Positions 1 through 7,122 of a stretch of DNA of 64,000 bases are shown in pieces. Origin of the DNA: Paenibacillus sp. BIHB 4019 (GTDB lineage Bacteria > Bacillota > Bacilli > Paenibacillales > Paenibacillaceae); NCBI RefSeq assembly GCF_002741035.1, contig NZ_CP016808.1, forward strand, positions 2,244,001-2,308,000, read 5' to 3'. The position numbers and the translations under genes are program-made. Within the stretch, counting starts at the first letter, position 1, and every line of letters begins with the position of its first letter. The notes beneath the pieces were generated by a model. The model saw only the letters and a list, made by a program, of their open reading frames with translations, made no database searches and was not told the DNA's origin.

Positions 1-220
1 CCAGCAGCTCCCTGCTAAGCGCGAGCCCATCCTTTCCGGGCATGACGATATCCATAATGATCAGGTCCGGGCGGTGCTCCCGCGCCAGTTTTACGACCTG
101 CGACGGCTTGTTCGCCGTGCAGACGATTTCATATCCGAGCTGCTGCCACGATATCAGATTTTTCATATGTTCTATCGCCAGCACTTCATCATCCACGAGC
201 ATCACTTTAACCCAGTTCAT
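1..220 (-). CDS. Response regulator, YesN-like (partial, cut by window start)
   Basis: The minus strand reads from an ATG at 220 to the window edge without a stop and gives 73 residues. They begin MNWVKVMLVDDE and continue with an LISWQQLGYEIV stretch and DLIIMDIVMPGKDG, which are the acidic pocket, helix 1/strand 2 and phospho-acceptor Asp region of a CheY-like receiver domain. The ISW.xLGYEIV pattern is typical of the YesN subgroup, which carries a C-terminal AraC-type DNA-binding domain; that part lies outside the window, so the subgroup is inference. A purine-rich AGGGGACGGG precedes the ATG. Such regulators usually pair with a YesM-type kinase and control sugar uptake genes. The start is certain enough; the full length is not visible. 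Confidence 0.85.
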   Translation of the reverse strand, partial: MNWVKVMLVDDEVLAIEHMKNLISWQQLGYEIVCTANKPSQVVKLAREHRPDLIIMDIVMPGKDGLALSRELL

Positions 221-445
221 GCGTTTCCCGTCCCCTATCCTCTATGCTCGAATAACTTGGGTCAAGTATACGACGAAAATCTGCAAAATTGTATCTTTAG
301 TGTATGGCTTGGCCGTGCGCGGAGCAGGTTGAAACGGCGTATTTGATTGGGATGTGCTATCATAAAAAGGGATATTATGAAAATAAGTCATGTGCAGTCG
401 AGCAAGCTGGCATGCAATCACTTTTAGAAGGCAGGATTCGTTTAA

Positions 446-1996
446 ATGACTGTTAATCATACACAACGCTATCGTTTTAGTGAAGCGCCGATATGGCATA
501 TACAAAGGGAATATTTTGAAGAAGAAGGCATGAAGGCTTGGAACAATGATCAAGTCCCTCAATATATAACGAGTAATCCTATGATTGCGGCGGCCTATGC
601 CGAAATGATCTTTGGGCTGCTTCAGGATCGGGCAAATAAGGGAAGCGGCTCAGAGCCTGTGTTGATTGTGGAGCTTGGAGCAGGAGCAGGCCGTCTCGCT
701 TATCATGTGCTCCATGAGCTATGCCAGCTGAGAGACTATGCGGGGATAGCCCTGCCCCCTTTCCGCTATATTATGACCGATTTGGCTATGAAAAATGTTC
801 TAGCCTGGCAGGAGCATCCTGCCCTGCAAGCTTTTATCGCCGAAGGCTTGCTTGATTTTGCGCGATTTGATGCGGTTCATGATACGGAAATAAGTCTCGC
901 CGTGTCAGGCACAACTATTAGAGAACAGGACTTGGAGCAACCCTTAGTCATTGTCGCCAACTATTTTTTTGACAGCATTCCGCAAGAATTAATTTATATA
1001 GGCGATGGGCAAATTTTTGAAGCGGATGTTTTTGTCGAATATCCTGAAAATCGGGACGCCCTTAAACCAGCCGAACTATTAGATCAAATCGCTTTGCATT
1101 ATGAGCACAGGCGGGCACCCGAGTATGAGCAAGCCGACTATCCTTACCGTGATGTCATTGCCGTATATCAGGAACAGCTGGAGGATTCGCATATTTTATT
1201 TCCTGCCGCGGGTTTAACCTGCTTGGAGCGCTTGAACCGGTTGTCCCAGGCAGGCTTTCTATTAATAACTGCTGACAAGGGCGACCACCTGCTCGATAAC
1301 TGGAAATTTGCCGAGCCGCCGGAGCTGTTTCTGCATGGCAGCTTCTCCTTAACCGCCAACTACCATGCGATTCAGCATGTGTTTGAGCAAAGAGGAGCCC
1401 AGGCGCTATTTCCTCCGCATCATTATAAAAATATAAATGTCGGCTGCATTCTCCATATGGATCAACCGATGGCCTACTCAAATACCAGATTAGCCTACCG
1501 CCGATTTGTCGAGCGCTTTGGCCCAGACGAGTTTTTCAGCATGAAAATGTGGGTTGACCGCCATCTCGCCACCATGGAGCTGCAACCATTATTGAGCTTT
1601 TGGCGTTTGGGTGGATATGATGCGGAGTTTTTCATCCAGAGCACGAAGCAAATAGCCAGCCTGCTGCCGGATGCCAATGATGAAGAAATGCAGGACCTGC
1701 TAAGAGGCATTCAGCTGATGTGGTCGTCGTATTACGTCATGGAGCAGCGCTATGACTTGGCACTTGATGCTGGCTTGCTGCTGTTTGAGATGGAAATGTA
1801 CGAGGAGTCCAAGCATTTTCTAGAAATATCGGTGCAGCAGGAACAAGATGAGGTCGTTTCAACCGTGTTTTATTGTCTGGCTATTAGCTGCTTTGAGCTG
1901 GAGTTGGACGAGCAGGCATTGAGCTATATTCAGCAATTTTTGGAGCTGGAGCCGGGCCATGAAGAGGCATTGGCATTGTTAGGCCGATTTGAGTAG
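446..1996 (+). CDS. SAM-dependent methyltransferase-like protein with C-terminal TPR region
   Basis: A 516-residue protein. Around residue 72 it has VLIVELGAGAGRLA, a motif I glycine-rich SAM-binding loop, and near residue 172 NYFFDSIPQEL, which resembles the N-x-x-x-D-x-(I/L)-P motif of the MidA/Methyltransf_28 family. The last 75 residues or so (DLALDAGLLLFEMEMYEESKHF and a second similar unit) look like tetratricopeptide helices, so this appears to be a methyltransferase-fold domain with a protein-interaction tail. The substrate is unknown. Translation starts at ATG 446 after AGAAGG. It stands alone, about 225 bp from the divergent response regulator and 60 bp before the VanR-like gene. 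Cytoplasmic, with no signal peptide. Confidence 0.7.
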   Translation: MTVNHTQRYRFSEAPIWHIQREYFEEEGMKAWNNDQVPQYITSNPMIAAAYAEMIFGLLQDRANKGSGSEPVLIVELGAGAGRLAYHVLHELCQLRDYAGIALPPFRYIMTDLAMKNVLAWQEHPALQAFIAEGLLDFARFDAVHDTEISLAVSGTTIREQDLEQPLVIVANYFFDSIPQELIYIGDGQIFEADVFVEYPENRDALKPAELLDQIALHYEHRRAPEYEQADYPYRDVIAVYQEQLEDSHILFPAAGLTCLERLNRLSQAGFLLITADKGDHLLDNWKFAEPPELFLHGSFSLTANYHAIQHVFEQRGAQALFPPHHYKNINVGCILHMDQPMAYSNTRLAYRRFVERFGPDEFFSMKMWVDRHLATMELQPLLSFWRLGGYDAEFFIQSTKQIASLLPDANDEEMQDLLRGIQLMWSSYYVMEQRYDLALDAGLLLFEMEMYEESKHFLEISVQQEQDEVVSTVFYCLAISCFELELDEQALSYIQQFLELEPGHEEALALLGRFE

Positions 1997-2035
1997 AAAG
2001 CGTAGGGCTTCACTTGTTGTTCATTACTTTTAGGC

Positions 2036-2755
2036 ATGACAGTTAGGGGTGACGGAGCTTTGAGGCGTATTACGATTTTGGTCGCAGACGATGAGGTGGA
2101 GATCGCGGATCTGGTCGCCTTGCACCTGCAAAAAGAAGGTTATTACATTATAAAAGCAGCCGACGGGAAGGCAGCCATGCAAGCTGTGCAATCGCAAACG
2201 ATCGATTTGGCTATTTTGGATATTATGATGCCGGAAATGGACGGGTACGAGGTCACTCGTAAAATTCGGGAGCAGTACCATCTGCCGATTATTTTCCTAA
2301 GCGCCAAAACCTCTGACCTGGATAAAATCACCGGGCTTGTTATGGGGGCGGACGATTACATGACCAAGCCCTTCAATCCAATGGAGCTGGTGGCACGTGT
2401 CAATTCGCAGCTTCGCCGGTCGCTGCAATTCAATCAGCCAGCCGTCATGAATAAAGCGGTGCTGGAGCTAGGCGGACTTGTGATTTCACCCGATCAGCAT
2501 AAAATCACCTTATACGGCGAGGACGTCGAATTAACGCCGAAGGAGTTCGACATTCTTTATTTGCTGGCGAGCCACCCGAAGCAGGTGTTTAGCGCGGAAA
2601 GTATTTTTAAACAGGTATGGGGCGAAGCCTACTATGAGAGCGGCAATACGGTGATGGTCCATATCCGTACACTGCGCAAAAAACTGGGAGAAGATACGAC
2701 CAAGCGCAAATTCATCAAGACGATCTGGGGCGTGGGGTACACGTTCAATGATTAA
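2036..2755 (+). CDS. OmpR-family response regulator, VanR-like
   Basis: The receiver domain occupies roughly the first 125 residues, with DD in VADDE, the phospho-acceptor Asp in DIMMPEMDG (residue 62 from ATG 2036), conserved S in FLSAKTS and K in MTKPF. A winged-helix Trans_Reg_C domain follows (ELTPKEFDILYLLASHP, VWGEAYYESGNTVMVHIRTLRKKLGED). This is the OmpR/PhoB class and closest in style to VanR. The start is debatable: ATG 2036 has little Shine-Dalgarno sequence, whereas the in-frame TTG at 2060 has AGGGGTG nine bases upstream and places the Asp at residue 54, the usual position. The gene overlaps the kinase gene by 8 bp and forms an operon with it. Confidence 0.9.
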   Translation: MTVRGDGALRRITILVADDEVEIADLVALHLQKEGYYIIKAADGKAAMQAVQSQTIDLAILDIMMPEMDGYEVTRKIREQYHLPIIFLSAKTSDLDKITGLVMGADDYMTKPFNPMELVARVNSQLRRSLQFNQPAVMNKAVLELGGLVISPDQHKITLYGEDVELTPKEFDILYLLASHPKQVFSAESIFKQVWGEAYYESGNTVMVHIRTLRKKLGEDTTKRKFIKTIWGVGYTFND

Positions 2756-3839
2756 AAGCAGACGAAGCTTTCGGACCACGATGATTATGCTGCTGGGCTT
2801 AAGCATGCTATTGTCCGGTGCGATTACGTATGGCATTTATAAAATGCTGCAGCTCTACTACGCCGACGTTCGCGAAGGCGATCGATTGGCTCTGTACCGG
2901 AGAATGATGAGGGAGGTTGGGGACATTTATGTGTTCCTCATTCTTTTTATCCCGCTGGCTATTGTGTTTTTCTTCTGGTTTACGAAGCGCTATGGGACGT
3001 ATTTCAATGAAATTTCCAAGGGCATCCGCCATTTGGCTAATGGGGAATTTGACAATCGGGTACATATTTCCTCAAACGATGAGTTTAACAGCATTGCAGA
3101 GGATTTGAATTTGGCCAGCGAAAAGCTGCAAGCGGCGGTCGAAAAAGGGGATTTTGCCGAAAACAGCAAGGATCAGTTGGTTGTGAATTTGGCCCATGAT
3201 CTGCGAACGCCGCTTACCTCGATATTGGGGTATTTGGATTTGATCGTGAAGGATAATCAGCTAACCGATGAGCAGATCAAGCATTACACTACGATTGCCT
3301 TCAACAAGTCGCAGCGCCTGGAGAAGCTGATTGATGGACTATTCGATATTACCCGCATGAACTACGGCAAGCTGCCGGTTCAGAAAGAGCATATTGATCT
3401 CAGCGAGCTGCTCAGGCAGCTGAACGAGGAGCTATATCCTGTTTTTGAGAAAAACCGTTTAATTTCCCGTATTGATGTCGCGCCCGAGCTTTATATTTAT
3501 GGTGACGGGGAGCTGCTGGCCCGTGTATTCGAGAACTTGCTGACGAATGCGGCCAGGCATGGCAAAGAAGGCTTGTATGTAGATATAAATGGGCATATCG
3601 ATACCGGGCACGTGGTCATTCAAGTTGTTAACTATGGAGGGGAGATTCCGCCAGAGGATTTGCCGCATATTTTCGAAATGTATTATACCGGAGACCGCTC
3701 ACGGGCGCATCAAGAGGGCGGCACAGGCTTAGGCCTGTTCATTGCCAGAAATATAGTAGAGCAGCATGAGGGAACGCTTAAGGCCGAGAGCAATGTGGTG
3801 CGGACGGTATTTGAAGTGCGATTGCCTGTGCGCTCATAA
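2748..3839 (+). CDS. Sensor histidine kinase, VanS-like
   Basis: A 363-residue membrane kinase. It has two transmembrane segments (about residues 10-32 and 55-75) separated by a short extracytoplasmic loop, then a HAMP linker (ISKGIRHLANGEF), a HisKA domain with the phospho-accepting His150 in NLAHDLRTPLTSILGYLD, and an HATPase_c domain with the N box (NLLTNAARHG) and G boxes (GGTGLGLFIARNIVEQH). The short sensor loop and sequence style are those of VanS/BaeS-type kinases. It overlaps the response regulator by 8 bp and so is translationally coupled. A VanZ gene downstream supports a cell-wall or glycopeptide-stress role, but no vanHAX ligase genes are present, so resistance cannot be claimed. 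Confidence 0.9.
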   Translation: MIKSRRSFRTTMIMLLGLSMLLSGAITYGIYKMLQLYYADVREGDRLALYRRMMREVGDIYVFLILFIPLAIVFFFWFTKRYGTYFNEISKGIRHLANGEFDNRVHISSNDEFNSIAEDLNLASEKLQAAVEKGDFAENSKDQLVVNLAHDLRTPLTSILGYLDLIVKDNQLTDEQIKHYTTIAFNKSQRLEKLIDGLFDITRMNYGKLPVQKEHIDLSELLRQLNEELYPVFEKNRLISRIDVAPELYIYGDGELLARVFENLLTNAARHGKEGLYVDINGHIDTGHVVIQVVNYGGEIPPEDLPHIFEMYYTGDRSRAHQEGGTGLGLFIARNIVEQHEGTLKAESNVVRTVFEVRLPVRS

Positions 3840-3924
3840 TTTAAGAAAAACTTTAAATTTGCCCCACTTTTTTTTAACTAGTTTTCTCTATCCTAGAAGT
3901 ATAAGGCAAGAGGAGGACGCGTTA

Positions 3925-3999
3925 ATGACGAGGTGGGGCATTTTTATATGCTTGGTTCTGCTGGGCTATGCAGCGACGGACAGAGAGCTTTATAAATAG
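3925..3999 (+). CDS. Possible 24-residue hydrophobic peptide
   Basis: A short reading frame starts at ATG 3925 with a very good ribosome binding site, AGGAGGA at 3911-3917, seven bases upstream. It encodes a peptide beginning MTRWGIFICLVLLGYA and ending in a charged tail DRELYK, which would make one membrane-spanning helix. It lies between the VanS-like kinase and VanZ genes, 35 bp before the VanZ start. It may be a real membrane peptide, a translated leader, or chance; the strong ribosome binding site argues against chance. The A/T-rich stretch just upstream (3841-3900) could carry a promoter for this gene and vanZ, but I cannot define it confidently. No family is recognised. Confidence 0.4.
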   Translation: MTRWGIFICLVLLGYAATDRELYK

Positions 4000-4034
4000 A
4001 ACGGCGAGATGGTGACGGTGAAGGAGGATGCCAT

Positions 4035-4589
4035 TTGGAACAGACGGCAAATAAGACAAATAAGTGGGAACTTTTTATAGGAGCGGCGTTTATCGTATAT
4101 CTGTTTTTATTATTTAAAATCATTTTGCTCAAATGGAACCTCATTAGTCTCGATGCTTTATGGCATCATTTCAAAACGTTTCTGCACCACCCGTATCTCA
4201 TTTACGAGCGCCAAGCGAACTTCAAGCTATTCGATGAGATTTCAAGAGATATAGAAGATATAAATGGATTATCAATTTCAGGCTCTATTATATTTACGAA
4301 TCTAATTGGCAATACGCTGGCCTTTATACCGCTTGGTATTTTTATGGCGGAGCTCCTCCCATCTAAAAGGGCATTATGGATAAAAGTAGTACTGCTTTCC
4401 TTTCTGCTAAGCTTATTTTTCGAATCCACTCAATTTTTTCTAGGCATCGGCATCTTTGATGTGGACGACTTGCTGTTAAACACGGTTGGCGGCATGATGG
4501 GGTACATTGCTTGGAAAATAGTCACGGTTGGCGTGAAAGTGCTCCAGCCCACAACGGCGAGAGGAATAAAGAGAACTTCTCATACATGA
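4035..4589 (+). CDS. vanZ: VanZ family membrane protein
   Basis: A 184-residue membrane protein with about four or five hydrophobic segments and the VanZ family signatures: NLIGNTLAFIPLGIF, ESTQFFLGIGIFDVDDLL and NTVGGMMGY. VanZ-like proteins confer low-level teicoplanin tolerance in enterococci; in other Bacillota their physiological role is not settled. The start is TTG 4035, chosen because AAGGAGG at 4021-4027 lies seven bases upstream and no ATG is suitably placed. It follows the VanR/VanS-like pair and the small ORF, probably as part of the same regulon, and ends just before a strong hairpin terminator. Confidence 0.88.
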   Translation: MEQTANKTNKWELFIGAAFIVYLFLLFKIILLKWNLISLDALWHHFKTFLHHPYLIYERQANFKLFDEISRDIEDINGLSISGSIIFTNLIGNTLAFIPLGIFMAELLPSKRALWIKVVLLSFLLSLFFESTQFFLGIGIFDVDDLLLNTVGGMMGYIAWKIVTVGVKVLQPTTARGIKRTSHT

Positions 4590-4593
4590 GTTT

Positions 4594-4632
4594 GAAGGCC
4601 GGGAACCTAGTGTGGGTTACCGGCCTTCTTCG
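4594..4632. terminator. Hairpin terminator after vanZ
   Basis: GAAGGCCGGGAACC at 4594-4607 pairs with GGTTACCGGCCTTC at 4615-4628 across a seven-base loop. It lies between the convergent vanZ and tetR genes and could serve both; the T-run is weak (TTCTTCG). Confidence 0.75.
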
Positions 4633-4664
4633 TGTCTAATTTAGATTAAATAAGGACTGTGATT

Positions 4665-5264
4665 CTACGAGCTGTCTGCAATTGATTTAAACGGTGCCAT
4701 AAGCAAAAGCTGCTTGGCAAGGTAGGCAGGCGTATAGGGCATATCGTTGCGCAGCCATATAACGATCGTGCCAAGAAAGGCAGAGGAGCCATACCAGGCT
4801 GCAATATCATTCGGAATTTGGGGCGTGATGGTTTTGGATGAGGCATTATGATTGCCAATTTTACTTTTAATAAAATCCATCATAAGAACAGAAAGGCGCT
4901 CCGTAAATATGGGCAGACGCCTGGAGCCAAGCATGATTTTGTAAGACGCTGAATGATCGGCAAAATGCTGAATAAGCTTGACCAGCTCAGGCCATTCATC
5001 CTTAGCCGAGCTGGAATGATCGGCCACATCTTCTAGCAGATTTCGAATGTGCGTGGTCATGTTATCCGCCATCTGATTCAACATATCCGGGATATCCCGG
5101 TAATGAAGATAGAAGGTAACCCGATTGATGGTTGCCCGCTCAGCGAGTCGATTCACTGTGATTTTCTCTAAATCATACTCCTGAATCAACTGGAGAAAGG
5201 CTTCCCGAATCAGCTGGCGTGTGCGTATAACGCGCGGATCCATTTTTGAAGATTTTGTTGTCAT
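4665..5264 (-). CDS. TetR/AcrR family transcriptional regulator
   Basis: A 199-residue regulator with an N-terminal TetR helix-turn-helix (TRQLIREAFLQLIQEYDLEKITVNRLAERATINRVTFYLHYRD, about residues 14-58) and a C-terminal helical ligand-binding domain of the YfiR-like type. It is transcribed away from a DHA2 drug exporter, the usual arrangement for a local repressor of an efflux gene. AGAAAGGA lies upstream of the ATG on the minus strand. The ligand is unknown. The intergenic region (5265-5468) contains the candidate exporter promoter and a short inverted repeat that may be its operator. Confidence 0.88.
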   Translation of the reverse strand: MTTKSSKMDPRVIRTRQLIREAFLQLIQEYDLEKITVNRLAERATINRVTFYLHYRDIPDMLNQMADNMTTHIRNLLEDVADHSSSAKDEWPELVKLIQHFADHSASYKIMLGSRRLPIFTERLSVLMMDFIKSKIGNHNASSKTITPQIPNDIAAWYGSSAFLGTIVIWLRNDMPYTPAYLAKQLLLMAPFKSIADSS

Positions 5265-5399
5265 ACGAATACCGGTCCTTTCTACTTTCAGAATAATCGT
5301 CTATACGACAGTTTGGAATGAATTTGTAGATTATTACGAAGTAAAACTACATATCGTACATATTTGTAAACTATTAAACAGTATTGAAAAAGGTGTTGC

Positions 5400-5445
5400 T
5401 TGTAATCATAAAACGAGACGCCTATAATCTTTTACATTAAGTAAA
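5400..5445 (+). promoter_or_regulatory. Putative promoter and TetR operator of the DHA2 exporter
   Basis: TTGTAA at 5400-5405 and TATAAT at 5423-5428 are separated by 17 bp and fit a sigma-A promoter. Immediately downstream lies TTTAC-ATTAA-GTAAA (5431-5445), a perfect 5-bp inverted repeat placed where a bound repressor would block initiation. The link to the neighbouring TetR protein is inference. Confidence 0.45.
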
Positions 5446-5468
5446 TTATACTACAGACTGTCAATTAG

Positions 5469-7013
5469 TTGAAGTCGAAAGGATTGAGTAAGATTAGTAC
5501 AAACACTGTTTTTGACAGCAGCTCAATTAAGAAGGGTCCCTTGTTGTTTGTTTTAATCGTAGGGGCATTTGTCGCGGTATTGAATCAGACGATTATGAGT
5601 GTCGCGCTTCCCCATCTAATGGTCGAATTTTCGATTGAGGCTGCGGTAGCTCAATGGCTCACCACCGGGTATATGCTCGTAAATGGCGTTCTCATTCCGA
5701 TTACAGCCTATCTCATGCAGCGTTTTACGACACGCGAGCTGTTTCAATCGGCCATGGTTATTTTTCTCGGCGGAACCATACTGGCGGCGATGGCGAATTC
5801 ATTTGAAATTTTGCTCGCTGGGCGTTTGATCCAAGCGGCTGGCGCCGGTATTATTATGCCGTTATTGATGAATGTAATTCTTACCATCTTCCCTCCAGAC
5901 AAACGCGGGGTTGCCATGGGAGTCGTTGGTTTAGCAATTGTTTTTGCACCTGCTGTCGGCCCTGCTATCACGGGTTATGTCATGGAGGAATACAGCTGGC
6001 GCACGATGTTCCAGGCGATTATTCCTGTTGCGGCTTTAGTCATTATTCTTGCTCACTTTTATTTGAAAAATGTAGCTGAACGATTGTTTCCTAAGCTCGA
6101 TGTATGGGGAATGATTTTCTCAACTATCGGTTTCGGGATGGTTATTTATGGATTCAGCAAGGCGGGCAGCCTGGGCTGGTCCAACACGGAAGTAGTGGTT
6201 TCACTTACAGTGGGTATCGTTTCCTTGGTGGTGTTTACGTGGCAGCAGCTGCGCGCCAAAAGTCCGCTGCTTGACCTCAGGGCGTTCAAATATAATATGT
6301 TTTCTTTAACGACTATTATTAATATCGCCGTCACGATGGTCATGTATGCTGATATGATGCTGCTTCCTCTTTATTTGCAAAATGCACGCGGATATACAGC
6401 TTTGGAATCGGGCATGCTTATGCTGCCGGGCGCTCTGCTTATGGCTCTTATGATGCCAGTATCCGGAAAGCTGTTTGACCGCTTTGGTGCAAAGTGGTTG
6501 TCGATCGTAGGCATGATTATTACAATCGGGACTACGATTGGATTTGTGAATTTGACGGATTCCACCAGCTATAACTACTTGCTGCTGATGTCTACAGGAC
6601 GACGGATCGGTATGGCGCTCTTCCTAATGCCAATTACTACTGCGGGTCTGAATCAGCTTCCAGCGAGACTGAATGCGCACGGAACAGCTATCTCTAATAC
6701 GATTAAGCAAGTGGCTGGCGCGATTGGTACCTCCTTGCTCGTAACCGTTATGACGTCGAGCACCAAAACCCATCTGACGGATACGATGGTCACTAGCGGC
6801 ACACAGACAGCCTCCAAGGAAATGCTGGTGCACGCGAACATTCAAGGCATAAATGATGCGTATCTTGTTATTGTTGGAATTGGCGTTATTGGACTTGTGC
6901 TTTCTTTCTTTATTAAAAGTGTCAAGCAAAGTGAAGAGGAAGGCGTTCAAAAGCCTGCAAGCAATAAAGTGCCTGCTGGAATCGGGCATGCTAAAGAATT
7001 AAAAAACACCTAA
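5469..7013 (+). CDS. DHA2 family MFS multidrug exporter
   Basis: A 514-residue integral membrane protein of the 14-helix DHA2 (EmrB/QacA) type. Helix 1 contains VLNQTIMSVALPHLM; motif C is visible as VVGLAIVFAPAVGPAITGYVMEEYSWR; a later SGMLMLPGALLMALMMPVSGKLFDRFGAKW resembles motif A of the second half. These are proton-driven exporters of drugs or toxic metabolites. The divergent TetR gene is the likely repressor. The start is uncertain: the TTG at 5469 lacks a clear Shine-Dalgarno, but later in-frame starts would remove the cytoplasmic tail before helix 1. The gene ends at a strong terminator shared with the converging stalk-domain gene. Confidence 0.88.
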   Translation: MKSKGLSKISTNTVFDSSSIKKGPLLFVLIVGAFVAVLNQTIMSVALPHLMVEFSIEAAVAQWLTTGYMLVNGVLIPITAYLMQRFTTRELFQSAMVIFLGGTILAAMANSFEILLAGRLIQAAGAGIIMPLLMNVILTIFPPDKRGVAMGVVGLAIVFAPAVGPAITGYVMEEYSWRTMFQAIIPVAALVIILAHFYLKNVAERLFPKLDVWGMIFSTIGFGMVIYGFSKAGSLGWSNTEVVVSLTVGIVSLVVFTWQQLRAKSPLLDLRAFKYNMFSLTTIINIAVTMVMYADMMLLPLYLQNARGYTALESGMLMLPGALLMALMMPVSGKLFDRFGAKWLSIVGMIITIGTTIGFVNLTDSTSYNYLLLMSTGRRIGMALFLMPITTAGLNQLPARLNAHGTAISNTIKQVAGAIGTSLLVTVMTSSTKTHLTDTMVTSGTQTASKEMLVHANIQGINDAYLVIVGIGVIGLVLSFFIKSVKQSEEEGVQKPASNKVPAGIGHAKELKNT

Positions 7014-7060
7014 TAGGAGAGATGCTCTTCCCATTGGTGAGACGCATGTCATGCAAAAAA

Positions 7061-7096
7061 AAAGGCCGGGACCCCATTGAGGGGCTCCCGGCCTTT
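7061..7096. terminator. Bidirectional rho-independent terminator
   Basis: GGCCGGGACCCC (7064-7075), a five-base loop and GGGGCTCCCGGCC (7081-7093) form a strong stem flanked by A's on the left and T's on the right. It can end both the MFS gene and the converging stalk-domain gene. Confidence 0.9.
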
Positions 7097-7122
7097 CTGC
7101 ATACATCTTGGTTCTATTAAAT

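Noticed and set aside
2036..4589. A vancomycin-resistance cluster
   Set aside because: Only regulator, kinase and VanZ homologues are present; the ligase and dehydrogenase genes vanH, vanA/B and vanX are missing.
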